Shown here: positions 17,558 to 25,825 of the stretch, piece by piece
Numbering within the stretch: position 1 is the stretch's first letter
How the letters are laid out: the number at the start of each line of letters is the position of its first letter
From: Roseomonas indoligenes
GTDB lineage: Bacteria; Pseudomonadota; Alphaproteobacteria; Acetobacterales; Acetobacteraceae
NCBI RefSeq assembly: GCF_017813365.1
Contig: NZ_JAGIZA010000019.1
Coordinates: forward strand, 21,857-85,856
DNA: 64,000 nt
Reading direction: 5' to 3'
Program-made: the position numbers and the translations under genes
The notes under the pieces: model-generated
Told to the model about the DNA's origin: nothing
Database searches by the model: none
Seen by the model: the letters and a program-made list of their open reading frames with translations, nothing else

Positions 17558-18823
17558 CTACCGGAAGCGGGTGGGGGAGAAGGGGGCGATGTCGATCTCC
17601 GGCGGGCGGCCGGAAAGGAGCTGGGACACGATACGCCCGGTGCGCGGCCCTGCCACCAGCCCGACATGGCCGTGGCCGAAGGCGTGGATCACCTCCGGGC
17701 AGCGGGAGGAGGGGGAGAGGACGGGCATGCCGTCCGGCGTGCTCGGGCGGTTGCCCAGCCACATGCTCACGCGATCGGCGGGGAAAGGATCGGGCAGGCC
17801 GGGAAAGGATTTCAGCAGGTGGTCGCGCAGGATCTCCGCGCGCTTCCAGTTCGGGGGGGCGTCCAGCGCCGCGATCTCCACCTGCCCCGCGGCGCGCAGC
17901 CCGTCCGCCATGGGGTTCACCACCATCTTCGCGGCGCCGAGGCCGATGGAGTGGCGCGGCCCGGCATTCGCGCCGCGCAGCATCACGTGGTAGCCGCGCT
18001 CGGTCTGCATCGGCACGCCGTCCCCGGCCTGGGCCGCCAGCGGGGCGGAGCGGATGCCGCAGGCGATCACCGCCGCGTCGCAGTCCAGAACCGTGCCGTC
18101 CGAGAGGGCGACGCCCTTCAGCGCCCGGCCTTCCAGCCGCAGCCCGGTGGCCGCCACCTTCCGCAGCGCGGCCCCCTGCGCCTGTGCATGGGCCACCAGC
18201 GCCGCGATGTAGCGGCCCGGGGAAAGGCAGCGCCCCGCCTCCTCCACCAGCACGGCGAAGCCATAGGCGGGATCCAGGTCCGGCTCGATTTCCCGTAGGG
18301 CCTCGCCCTCGATCTCCCGCCACGCGATCCCGACCTGCCGGCGGATGCGCCAGCCCATCGCCTCCGCCTCGAAGCCCGCGCGGGAGTGCCAGGCGTTCAT
18401 CAGGCCCCGGTGCTCAATCAGCTCCGGCACGCCCGCCTCGCCCGCCAGGGCGGTGTGCAGGACGGCGCTGTCCTTCAGCAGCGGCCGCAGCGACCTCGCG
18501 ATCCGCAGCAGCTTCTCCTCCGTGGAACCGGCGGCGAGGTAGCGCAGCAGCCAGGGCAGGACACGCGGGAAATACCCCCAGCGCACGGCCAGCGGCCCCA
18601 GTGGATCGGCCAGGAAGCCCGGCACCTTCCGCCACAGCCCCGGTGCGCTGGGCGGCAGCACGGAGTGCGAGGACAACCACCCCGCATTGCCAAAGCTGGC
18701 CGCCTGCTCTCCACCTGGCGTCCCCGGCTCCAGGATCGTCACGCGGTGGCCGGCGCGGAGCAGCTCGATGGCGCTGGCCGCACCCTCGATGCCGGCGCCG
18801 ATCACCGCGACATGGCGTGTCAT
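17558..18823 (-). CDS. FAD-dependent D-amino-acid dehydrogenase (DadA-like)
   Basis: This 421-residue oxidoreductase of the DAO family has an N-terminal Rossmann motif (VAVIGAGIEG, glycines 9/11/14) and the DadA-type segment AASFGNAGWLSSHSVLP. The C-terminal FAD-contact block is RPSTPDGMPVLSPSS...VIHAFGHGHVGL. It should oxidise D-amino acids (or a related amine) to keto acids and pass electrons to the respiratory chain. It is followed by a racemase-family gene 7 bases downstream. A hairpin element lies just upstream of its start. A sarcosine-type or proline-type substrate cannot be excluded. Confidence 0.88.
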   Translation of the reverse strand: MTRHVAVIGAGIEGAASAIELLRAGHRVTILEPGTPGGEQAASFGNAGWLSSHSVLPPSAPGLWRKVPGFLADPLGPLAVRWGYFPRVLPWLLRYLAAGSTEEKLLRIARSLRPLLKDSAVLHTALAGEAGVPELIEHRGLMNAWHSRAGFEAEAMGWRIRRQVGIAWREIEGEALREIEPDLDPAYGFAVLVEEAGRCLSPGRYIAALVAHAQAQGAALRKVAATGLRLEGRALKGVALSDGTVLDCDAAVIACGIRSAPLAAQAGDGVPMQTERGYHVMLRGANAGPRHSIGLGAAKMVVNPMADGLRAAGQVEIAALDAPPNWKRAEILRDHLLKSFPGLPDPFPADRVSMWLGNRPSTPDGMPVLSPSSRCPEVIHAFGHGHVGLVAGPRTGRIVSQLLSGRPPEIDIAPFSPTRFR

Positions 18824-18858
18824 GCCTTCGGGTCCTTTTCCTGGGCTGGCGGTCTGTC

Positions 18859-19094
18859 CCGGGGAGAGGAAGAAGGAATTCTTCCTCTCCCCGGACCCCT
18901 CTCCATCATCTTCTTTTTCGAGCTGGTCTGAACTGCGCTGACGGTGCGCCTCGGCTCGTGGAGCCGAGGCGATTGCCAGGGCAGGAGAAGGCCCGTCACC
19001 GGAGACCCCGCCGCAAGTCAGTCTCCGCGGCAGCCCGAAGCAGGTCCAGGAGCCTCAGGCTCCTGGCGGGGGTCCAGGGGGCGGAGCCCCTTGG
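18859..19094 (+). repeat. Composite hairpin element, copy 4
   Basis: H1 (18859-18894) is a perfect 16-bp stem with GGAA loop, followed by a T-rich tract (18911-18918). H2 (18947-18971) reads CGCCTCGGCTC/GAGCCGAGGCG, a compensated change from the common form. The right outer stem CCGCGGCAGCCC is at 19025-19036 without its left partner. H3 is 19046-19066 and H4 19074-19094. H4 ends one base from the stop codon of the 2-hydroxyacid dehydrogenase gene, which runs on the minus strand, so this copy is antisense to its neighbours. Confidence 0.88.
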
Positions 19095-19095
19095 G

Positions 19096-20013
19096 TCACC
19101 CTTCCCGCGCGATCCGCCGGCAATGCACCAGCGATGCCTCGATCAGGTTGTCCGTGGCCTCCGGCGTGCGGAAGGCGGAGTGGGCGGCGAGCGTGGCGTT
19201 TTCCAGCTTCGAGACGAAGTGGCCGGCGGGCAGCGGCTCCTCGGCATAGACGTCCAGGCCAACATGGCGGAGCGTGCCGCTCTCCACGGCCGCGGCAAGC
19301 GCCGCCTCGTCCGTGATGGCGCCGCGGGCGGTGTTGATGAAGATGGCGCCGGGCCGCATCTTCGCGATGCGCTCGGCGGAGAGGAAGCCGCGCGTCTCGT
19401 CGTTCAGCAGCAGGTGCAGGGAGACGACGTGGCTCTCGGCCAGCAGCGTGTCGAGATCCGTGAAGGTCACGCCCTCGGTCTCGCGCGGGGTGCGGTTCCA
19501 GGCCAGGACCTTCATGCCGGCGCCGCGGCACAGGCGCGCCATCTCAGCCCCGATGCCGCCGTAGCCGATGAGGCCGACGGTCTTGCCCGTCAGCTCCATG
19601 CCTTCCGTGCGGTCCCAGCGGCCGGCGCGGATGCCGCGGTCCATGAAGGCCAGGCCCTTGGCGGCGGCCCACATCAGGGCGAAGGCCATCTCGGCGACCG
19701 CGGTGTCGCCGTAGCCCTTGATGATGTGGACCTGGATGCCGCACTCGGCCTCCAGCTCCTCCGGGTTCATGTAGCTGCGCGCGCCGGTGCCGAGGAACAC
19801 CACGTGCTTCAGGCCCCTGCACTGCTTCGCGATGGCGGTGGGCAGCTGGGTGTGATCGATGATGGCGATCTCGGCGCCATCCAGCACGGCGGGCAGCTGG
19901 TCCGGCGTCACGTCGGGGTCGCGGTGCAGGGCCACGGGGATGTCGTCCGGCCGGTGCAGCCGCTCCATCACATCCGCCAGGGCGTCCCCGGCATCGACGA
20001 AACAGGCGCGCAT
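19096..20013 (-). CDS. D-isomer-specific 2-hydroxyacid dehydrogenase
   Basis: This 305-residue NAD(P)-dependent enzyme interconverts 2-hydroxy and 2-keto acids. The nucleotide-binding motif is VGLIGYGGIGAEMARL (about 143-158). The catalytic Arg region is FINTARGAITDEAAL and the Glu region is GLDVYAEEPLPAGH. The catalytic His region near the C-terminus is LAAHSAFRTPEA, where the usual PH is AH. It may process a keto acid from the racemase/dehydrogenase pair downstream on the same strand, but a repeat element separates them. It is divergent from pobA. Substrate unknown. Confidence 0.88.
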   Translation of the reverse strand: MRACFVDAGDALADVMERLHRPDDIPVALHRDPDVTPDQLPAVLDGAEIAIIDHTQLPTAIAKQCRGLKHVVFLGTGARSYMNPEELEAECGIQVHIIKGYGDTAVAEMAFALMWAAAKGLAFMDRGIRAGRWDRTEGMELTGKTVGLIGYGGIGAEMARLCRGAGMKVLAWNRTPRETEGVTFTDLDTLLAESHVVSLHLLLNDETRGFLSAERIAKMRPGAIFINTARGAITDEAALAAAVESGTLRHVGLDVYAEEPLPAGHFVSKLENATLAAHSAFRTPEATDNLIEASLVHCRRIAREG

Positions 20014-20197
20014 GGGGGATCCTTTCGGCGGTTTCCGGGCGTCCGGTCGGGGATGCTCTCATACACTTGCCCCGGCGGGTCAATCCGGGGCCGGGCGGGG
20101 CGGGGATAAGGGATTTCGAACCGGGGCGCGGTGTTTTGCGTCTTTGCCGCGACAGGGGGGCGGGACACATTCCGCGCCCCACGGGCAGGAGGGCGGC

Positions 20198-21391
20198 ATG
20201 CGAACCCAGGTCGGCATCATCGGCGCGGGCCCGGCGGGGCTGTTCCTCTCCCACCTGCTGAAGGCGCAGGGGATCGAATCCGTGATCCTGGAAGCACGCA
20301 GCCGCCCCTATGTGGAGGGCCGCGTGCGCGCCGGCGTGCTGGAGCCGGGCACGATCGAGACGCTGGAGCGCCTGGGCCTGGATGCGCGCATGCGGCGCGA
20401 GGGGCTGGTGGACGAGGGGCTGGACATGCGGTTCCGCGGCCGCACCATCCACCTCGACCTGCCCGGGCTGACCGGCCGCTCCGTGATGATCTACGGTCAG
20501 CAGGAGGTGGTGAAGGACCTCATCGCCGCCCGCGTGGAGGCCGGCGATCCGCTGGTGTTCGAGGCGGCGGTGACGCGGATCGAGGGGATCGAGACGGACC
20601 GCCCGCGTATCCACTACACGGAAGGCGGCCCAGAAGGCGGCACCGACAAGGTGCTGGAATGCGACTTCGTGGCGGGCTGCGACGGCTACCACGGCGCCGG
20701 CCGCGCGGCGATGCCGGCGGACGTGCTGCAGGTCTTCGAGCAGGCCTACGACTTCGCCTGGCTCGGCGTGCTTGCCCGCGCGCGGCCGATGGCGGACATG
20801 ACCTACACCAACAGCGACCGCGGCTTCGCGCTGTGCAGCCGCCGCTCCATGCAGGTCTCCCGCCTCTACCTGCAGGTGCCGGCGGACACGGATCCGAGTT
20901 CCTGGTCCGACGACCGCTTCTGGGACGAGCTGCACGCCCGCATGTTCGACGAGGGCCGCACGGAGATCGAGGAGGGCGAGATCTTCCAGCGGGACCTGGC
21001 GAAGCTGCGGGCCTTCGTCGCCGCGCCGATGCAGCACGGCCGCCTGTTCCTGGCCGGCGACGCCGTGCACATCGTGCCGCCCGCCGGTGCGAAGGGCCTG
21101 AACATGGCCGTGGCCGATGTGCGCGTGCTCAGCCGCGCGCTGACGGGCTTCTATCGCAGCGGCTCCCACGCGGAGCTGGACGCCTACTCCACGGTTTGCG
21201 TGGAGCGCGCCTGGCGGGTGGTGCGCTTCTCCAGCACCCTCACCGGCCTGCTGCACCGGTTCGACCACCACACGCCGATGCAGCGGAACCTGCAGCTGGC
21301 GGAGCTGGAATACATCGCGGGGTCGCACCACGCGCAGGCGAGCATCGCGGAGCAGTACGTGCTGCTGAACCACCTGCCGGACTATCCCTGA
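20198..21391 (+). CDS. pobA: 4-hydroxybenzoate 3-monooxygenase
   Basis: This is a flavoprotein that converts 4-hydroxybenzoate to protocatechuate using NAD(P)H and O2. It has 397 residues, close to the 394 of characterised PobA. Motifs: FAD-binding VGIIGAGPAGL (6-16), RVRAGVLEPGT (substrate/NADPH side) and the second FAD motif LFLAGDAVHIVPPAGAKGLN. ATG 20198 has a GGAGGG box 6-7 bases upstream. It is divergent from the 2-hydroxyacid dehydrogenase gene with about 185 bases between them. Protocatechuate cleavage genes are not adjacent; the closest candidate is the extradiol dioxygenase near 10 kb. Confidence 0.95.
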   Translation: MRTQVGIIGAGPAGLFLSHLLKAQGIESVILEARSRPYVEGRVRAGVLEPGTIETLERLGLDARMRREGLVDEGLDMRFRGRTIHLDLPGLTGRSVMIYGQQEVVKDLIAARVEAGDPLVFEAAVTRIEGIETDRPRIHYTEGGPEGGTDKVLECDFVAGCDGYHGAGRAAMPADVLQVFEQAYDFAWLGVLARARPMADMTYTNSDRGFALCSRRSMQVSRLYLQVPADTDPSSWSDDRFWDELHARMFDEGRTEIEEGEIFQRDLAKLRAFVAAPMQHGRLFLAGDAVHIVPPAGAKGLNMAVADVRVLSRALTGFYRSGSHAELDAYSTVCVERAWRVVRFSSTLTGLLHRFDHHTPMQRNLQLAELEYIAGSHHAQASIAEQYVLLNHLPDYP

Positions 21392-21577
21392 CGCCGCCGG
21401 GGACATGCGGGGGCGGTCCGGGAGGGCCGCCATGCCCCGGGCCAGGTCCTTTCCGCCGGGGGATGACGGCCCGCACGCGCCCGGAACTTTACAGACCCTA
21501 GGGCGCCACCCCCGTTCCCGTGTATCCTGCCGCCAACCGAACGAGAGGCGGGGCCGCAACGGCCCCCACCGTCCGGA

Positions 21578-22384
21578 TTGGGGAACCGCTTGCCATCGCC
21601 GCTTCCCGCCGCACCCGCGGCGGACTCCCTGCCGCCCCTGCCCCCGCCGGACCGGTCGCGCTGGCTGCGGGACCTGCTGGCCTTCTGGGGCGTCCTGGCG
21701 GTCTTTGGGATCTTCTACCTGGGGTGGGGGCTGACCGCCCTGGGGATCTGGGCGGTGCTGCCGGCCGGGAAGGGGAGCGCCTTCGGCCGCCGCGCCATTG
21801 CGCGGGGCTTCCGGATCCTGCTGCGGCTGACGGAGCGGGCGGGCCTCGTCCATCTCGACCTCGCGGCTCTCGACAGCCTGCGGGGCGCGCGGGGCCTGGT
21901 CCTCGTGCCCAACCACCTCTCCATGATCGACGTGATGCTCGTCGTCTCCCGCGTGCCGGACACGGTCTGCATCATGAAGGCGGGGCTGGAGCGGAACCCG
22001 ATGCTCGGCGGCGGTCGCCTGGGAGGCTATATCCCCAATTCTGGCGGCCTCTCCGTGATCCGGCGCGCGACCGAGGCGCTGCGCGGCGGAGCCAACCTGC
22101 TGGTCTTTCCCGAGGGCACGCGCAGCCGGGACGGGCGGCTGGGGCCCTTCCACCCGGGCTTCGCCCTGATCGCCCGCCGCGCCGGGGCGGCGGTGCAGCC
22201 CGTGCTGATCGAGAGCAACACGCGCTACCTCGGCAAGGGGTGGCCCTTCTGGCGCCGCCCGTCCTTCCCGCTGCGCTACCGCGTGCGGCTGGGGGAGAGG
22301 GTGGCGGCGGCCGGCGGCTCGGAGGCCTTCGCGGAGGGCCTGCGGCGGCAGATGGCGGCGCGCCTGGGAACCGCCCTGCGTTGA
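21578..22384 (+). CDS. 1-acyl-sn-glycerol-3-phosphate acyltransferase family protein (PlsC-like)
   Basis: This membrane acyltransferase of phospholipid synthesis has 268 residues. After a Pro-rich N-terminus there is one membrane helix (LLAFWGVLAVFGIFYLGWGL). The acyltransferase blocks are NHLSMID (HX4D), the substrate block SGGLSVIRR and FPEGTRSRDG. The first in-frame start is TTG 21578; a second TTG follows four codons later, so the exact start is uncertain. It heads an apparent operon with a GT2 glycosyltransferase (TTGA overlap) and a lipase-like lipoprotein, suggesting a glycolipid or envelope-lipid function. Confidence 0.88.
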   Translation: MGNRLPSPLPAAPAADSLPPLPPPDRSRWLRDLLAFWGVLAVFGIFYLGWGLTALGIWAVLPAGKGSAFGRRAIARGFRILLRLTERAGLVHLDLAALDSLRGARGLVLVPNHLSMIDVMLVVSRVPDTVCIMKAGLERNPMLGGGRLGGYIPNSGGLSVIRRATEALRGGANLLVFPEGTRSRDGRLGPFHPGFALIARRAGAAVQPVLIESNTRYLGKGWPFWRRPSFPLRYRVRLGERVAAAGGSEAFAEGLRRQMAARLGTALR

Positions 22385-23193
22385 GCCGCCCTTCTTTGAG
22401 CCGCCCTGCTTCGAGCAGCACGCACCTCGTCGTCATCCCCAGCTTCGACACCGGCCCGCGCCTGGCGGAGACCGTTGCGGCCGCGCGCGCGGCCTGGCCC
22501 GTGGTGTGGGTGGTGGTGGACGGCAGCACGGACGGTTCTTCCGTCCCGCTGCGGGGCATCCGGGATCCCGGCTTCCGCCTGATCGAGCGGGCCCGCAACG
22601 GCGGCAAGGGCGCCGCCATCCGGGACGCGCTGGAAGCGGCCGCGGCCGAGGGCTTCACCCATGCCCTGGCCATGGACGCCGACGGGCAGCACCCCGCCGA
22701 GCGCATCCCCGACTTCATGGCCGAGAGCGCGGCCCACCCGGAGGCGATGATCCTCGGCCGCCCTGTTTTCGGGGCGGAGGCGCCGCTGCTGCGCGTGCGG
22801 GGCCGCCGCGTCTCCAACTGGTGGGCGGGGCTGGAGACGCTGTGGTGCAGCCGGGGCGGGGAGGCGATCGGGGACAGCCTCTACGGCTTCCGCGTCTATC
22901 CCATCGCGCCGCTGCTGGCGGTGATGCGCCGCAACCCCTTCATGCGCCGCTACGACTTCGACGCCGAGGCCGCGGTGCGCCTGGCCTGGCGCGGCGTGCC
23001 CGTGCGGAACCTGGCAGCCGCCGTGCGCTACCTCACCCCGGCCGAGGGCGGGGTCTCCCACTTCCGCTACGGGCGGGACAACCTGCTGCTGACGGGGATG
23101 CACACCCGGCTGATGCTGGGCTTCCTGGCCCGGCTGCCCGTGCTGGCCGCCCGGCGGCTGCGCCAGGGAAGAGGGCGGGGACCGGGGGGCTGA
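22381..23193 (+). CDS. Family 2 glycosyltransferase
   Basis: This GT-A fold glycosyltransferase (270 residues) opens with THLVVIPSFDTG and continues with WVVVDGSTDGS, NGGKGAAIRDAL and the metal-binding DADGQHP motif. It resembles dolichol-phosphate-mannose-synthase-like and polyprenyl-type GT2 enzymes, but without membrane helices. There is no ATG: TTG 22381 overlaps the acyltransferase stop (TTGA), and TTG 22396 is a second option. Its stop shares one base with the ATG of the next gene. Together with PlsC and the lipase it may build or remodel a glycolipid; this is inference. Confidence 0.87.
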   Translation: MSRPSLSRPASSSTHLVVIPSFDTGPRLAETVAAARAAWPVVWVVVDGSTDGSSVPLRGIRDPGFRLIERARNGGKGAAIRDALEAAAAEGFTHALAMDADGQHPAERIPDFMAESAAHPEAMILGRPVFGAEAPLLRVRGRRVSNWWAGLETLWCSRGGEAIGDSLYGFRVYPIAPLLAVMRRNPFMRRYDFDAEAAVRLAWRGVPVRNLAAAVRYLTPAEGGVSHFRYGRDNLLLTGMHTRLMLGFLARLPVLAARRLRQGRGRGPGG

Positions 23194-24224
23194 TGGCCGC
23201 CGCCCGCGTCGCCACATGGCGGGGAATGCCCGCCCACCCCTCCCGCCGCGCCCTCCTGGCCCTGCCGCTGGCCGCCTGCGCCCCCCAGATCATCCCCGCC
23301 GGCCCCCCGCTCGCCGATCCGGCGCTGGGGGAGGAGGCGCTGGTGATGGCCGATGGCGCGCGCCTGCCCATGCGTGCCTGGCTGCCGGAGGACCCGCCCC
23401 GCGCCGTTCTTCTCTGCCTGCACGGCTTCAACGACAGCCGGAACTTCATGACGGAGCCGGCGCCGGCGCTGAACAAGGCCGGGCTCGTCGTCTACGCCTA
23501 TGACCAGCGCGGCTTCGGGGGTGCGCCGCACCGGGGCGTCTGGCCGGGGGCGGAAACCCTGGCCGGCGACGCTGCTGCCGCCGCCCGCCTGCTGAAGGCC
23601 CGGCATCCGGACCTCCCCCTTTTCCTGCTGGGCGAGAGCATGGGCGGCGCCGTGCTGCTTCTGGCCGCCACCCGCCCCTCGCCGCCGCCCGCGGACGGAT
23701 ACGTGCTGCTGGCCCCGGCCGTCTGGGGGCGGGTGACGATGCCCGGCATCATGGTCGGGCTGCTCGACCTCCTCGCCCATACCCTGCCGCGCGTCGCCGT
23801 CTCCTCCGGCGTGCCGGGCATCATGCCCACCGACAACCTGGCGGCCCTGCGCCGGATGGCGCGCGACCCCCTGACCATCCGCGAAACCCGCGTGGACACC
23901 ACCAAGGGTCTGGTGGACCTGATGGACGACGCCCTGGCCGCCGCGCCCCGCCTCGGGCCGGGCACGCCGCCGGTGCTCCTCGTCTACGGCGCCCGCGACC
24001 AGCTTGTCCCGCCCATCGCCACGCGGGCGCTGCTGGAACGCCTGCCGCCCGCCGCCCCCGTCCGCATCGCCTACTACGGCGACGTGCACCACATGCCCCT
24101 GCGGGACCTGCGGGCGCCGACCGTGATCGGGGACATTCTGGCCTGGATGGACCATCCCGCCGCCGCCCTGCCCTCGGGCGCGGATGGGGTGGGGCTGGCC
24201 TGGGCACGACAGGTGGCGGGGTAG
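23193..24224 (+). CDS. Alpha/beta hydrolase lipoprotein (monoacylglycerol-lipase/lysophospholipase type)
   Basis: This 343-residue hydrolase has an N-terminal lipobox-like signal (ALLALPLAAC, Cys about 27), so it is probably anchored to the envelope. The oxyanion block is LLCLHGFNDS, the nucleophile elbow GESMGG, the acid in VYGARDQLVPP and the His in GDVHHMPLRD. This is the Hydrolase_4 pattern of monoacylglycerol lipases. It starts at an ATG sharing one base with the GT2 stop (TGATG). A repeat element begins about 30 bases after its stop. Confidence 0.88.
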   Translation: MAAARVATWRGMPAHPSRRALLALPLAACAPQIIPAGPPLADPALGEEALVMADGARLPMRAWLPEDPPRAVLLCLHGFNDSRNFMTEPAPALNKAGLVVYAYDQRGFGGAPHRGVWPGAETLAGDAAAAARLLKARHPDLPLFLLGESMGGAVLLLAATRPSPPPADGYVLLAPAVWGRVTMPGIMVGLLDLLAHTLPRVAVSSGVPGIMPTDNLAALRRMARDPLTIRETRVDTTKGLVDLMDDALAAAPRLGPGTPPVLLVYGARDQLVPPIATRALLERLPPAAPVRIAYYGDVHHMPLRDLRAPTVIGDILAWMDHPAAALPSGADGVGLAWARQVAG

Positions 24225-24254
24225 CGGAGCTTCCGGGCTGTTGGTTCGGGTGGC

Positions 24255-24504
24255 CCAGGGGGAGAGAAGGAATCCTCTCCCCTGGCCCCCCTCTCATCTT
24301 TCTCTAGAGGGCTGCCGCGGGATGCTTCGCTGGCGGCGCGCTTGAGGTCGGTGGCCTCAGGCGACTGACAGGGCGGCCCTGGCCGACACGGTTTTGGAAA
24401 TCTCTTCAGCGCCGCCCTCGATCATCGAAGCCGCAGCAGCCCTATGCAGGTCCGGGAGCCTCAGGCTCCTGGCGGAGGGTTCCAGGGAGGCAGAACCCTC
24501 CTGG
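24255..24504 (+). repeat. Composite hairpin element, copy 5 (long form)
   Basis: H1 is at 24255-24285 (shortened stem, AAGGAAT apex), followed by CATCTTTCTC. The outer stem is GGGCTGCCGCGG (24309-24320) with CCGCAGCAGCCC (24431-24442). H2 (24339-24363) pairs fully only if two G-U wobbles are allowed, and these are wobbles on the plus-strand RNA, the strand of the upstream gene. H3 is 24452-24472 (one G-U) and H4 24482-24504 (imperfect). An inner pair AGGGCGG/CCGCCCT is also possible. Confidence 0.85.
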
Positions 24505-24595
24505 TGCCACAGGCCCGACAGAATGGAACGAAGGCACGACCGTAACACCGCTGCCCGTTCCGCCCTGCGTCGTTCCGCCCTAGTTTGGCCTTGCC

Positions 24596-25825
24596 ATGGC
24601 CCTCACCCTCACTGACCTGCTCGCTCCGATGGACCCGCAGCGGTTCTTTTCGGAGTTCCACGACAAGCAGCCGCTCCACATCAAGGGCGGCGCGGCGAAG
24701 TTCGCGAATGTCCTGTCCTGGTCCGTGATCGACCGGCTGCTGAACCAGACGCACAACTGGTCCAGCCAGTCGCTGAAGCTGCAGATGGACGGGCAGCCCG
24801 TGCCGCCCGAGGCCTACTGCACCCGCGCCACCAACCGCGACAACGCGCCTGTCATGCAGCCCGATTCGCGCAGGCTGCGGGAATGGGTGGGGCGCGGGGC
24901 ATCCGTGGTGATGAACGACGTGGACAGCCTCACCCCCGGGCTGGCGGGGGTGAGCGAGGCGCTGGAGAATGCCGGCCTCGGCCGTGCCCAGGCGAACGTC
25001 TACATCTCCTTCCAGGCGCACAAGGCCTTCCCCACGCACTTCGACACCCACGATGTCTGGGCGGTGCAGGTGGAGGGAGAGAAGACCTGGAACATCTGGT
25101 CCGGGCGTGCGGAATATCCGATCCCGCACCCGGCCTTCCGCGGTCTCGGCCAGGCCCATCACGAGCGGGCCCGCGGCACCATCCGGGAGAAGGTGCTGCT
25201 GAAGGCGGGCGACCTGCTCTACCTGCCGCGCGGCTGGTATCACGACGCGCTGGCGGAGGGACCCAGTTCCGTCCATGTCGCCTACGGCGTGCACGCCCCG
25301 ATCGGCGTGGACCTGGCCAACATGCTGGCTGAGCGCGCCATCCAGGACCCGATCTTCCGCGCGCCGCTGCCGCGGCAGGACGGGACGGCGGCGGCGCAAT
25401 TCGCGCTCACCACCCGCGCCGCCCAGCTCGGCCAGCGGATGGCGGAGCTGGCGCGGGACCCGCAGGTTCTGCAGGTGCTGGCCCGCCACGTGGCGGAGGC
25501 GCGCTACCATCGCGGCGGCGTCGACCTGCTCGGCTTCCGCGGGCTGGCGCCGGCGGCGGAGGCCCCCTCGGCCGGCCTTGCATCCGACGGTCCCGGCTTC
25601 CGCGTGCTGGCCCCCGGCACGAAGCCCGTGCGGCGCGGCGCGGAATGGGTGCTGAAGACACCCAGCGCCACCCTGCCCCTTACCCCGCCGGAGGCCGAGG
25701 CCGCCGGCTGGCTTCTCGCCCGGCGGGAGGTGGATGCGGCCGCGCTGCAGGCCGCCCACCCGGCCGTGGACGCCCCCGCCTTTCTCAACCGCCTCACCGA
25801 TGCCGGAGCGCTCGCCGCCGCATGA
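24596..25825 (+). CDS. JmjC-domain/cupin-4 2-oxoglutarate oxygenase
   Basis: This 409-residue protein of the cupin_4 (ribosomal oxygenase-like, YcfD/MINA-type) group is expected to hydroxylate a protein side chain using Fe(II) and 2-oxoglutarate. The iron-binding HxD is in AFPTHFDTHDVWAVQVEGEK (HFD, about residues 147-149), and the distal His is in SSVHVAYGVH or YHDALAE. The segment LLKAGDLLYLPRGWYH is typical of the JmjC fold. The C-terminal ~150 residues form a separate helical/winged part. It overlaps the OmpA-like gene by ATGA. The target is unknown. Confidence 0.86.
   Translation: MALTLTDLLAPMDPQRFFSEFHDKQPLHIKGGAAKFANVLSWSVIDRLLNQTHNWSSQSLKLQMDGQPVPPEAYCTRATNRDNAPVMQPDSRRLREWVGRGASVVMNDVDSLTPGLAGVSEALENAGLGRAQANVYISFQAHKAFPTHFDTHDVWAVQVEGEKTWNIWSGRAEYPIPHPAFRGLGQAHHERARGTIREKVLLKAGDLLYLPRGWYHDALAEGPSSVHVAYGVHAPIGVDLANMLAERAIQDPIFRAPLPRQDGTAAAQFALTTRAAQLGQRMAELARDPQVLQVLARHVAEARYHRGGVDLLGFRGLAPAAEAPSAGLASDGPGFRVLAPGTKPVRRGAEWVLKTPSATLPLTPPEAEAAGWLLARREVDAAALQAAHPAVDAPAFLNRLTDAGALAAA

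Noticed and set aside
16783..20109. 1108-residue open frame on the plus strand
   Set aside because: It runs antisense to the racemase, D-amino-acid dehydrogenase and 2-hydroxyacid dehydrogenase genes and is Arg/Gly/His-rich. Long antisense frames are expected in very GC-rich DNA, and the real genes have clear motifs.
19544..22153. 869-residue open frame on the minus strand
   Set aside because: It is antisense to pobA and the acyltransferase gene, with no domain signature.
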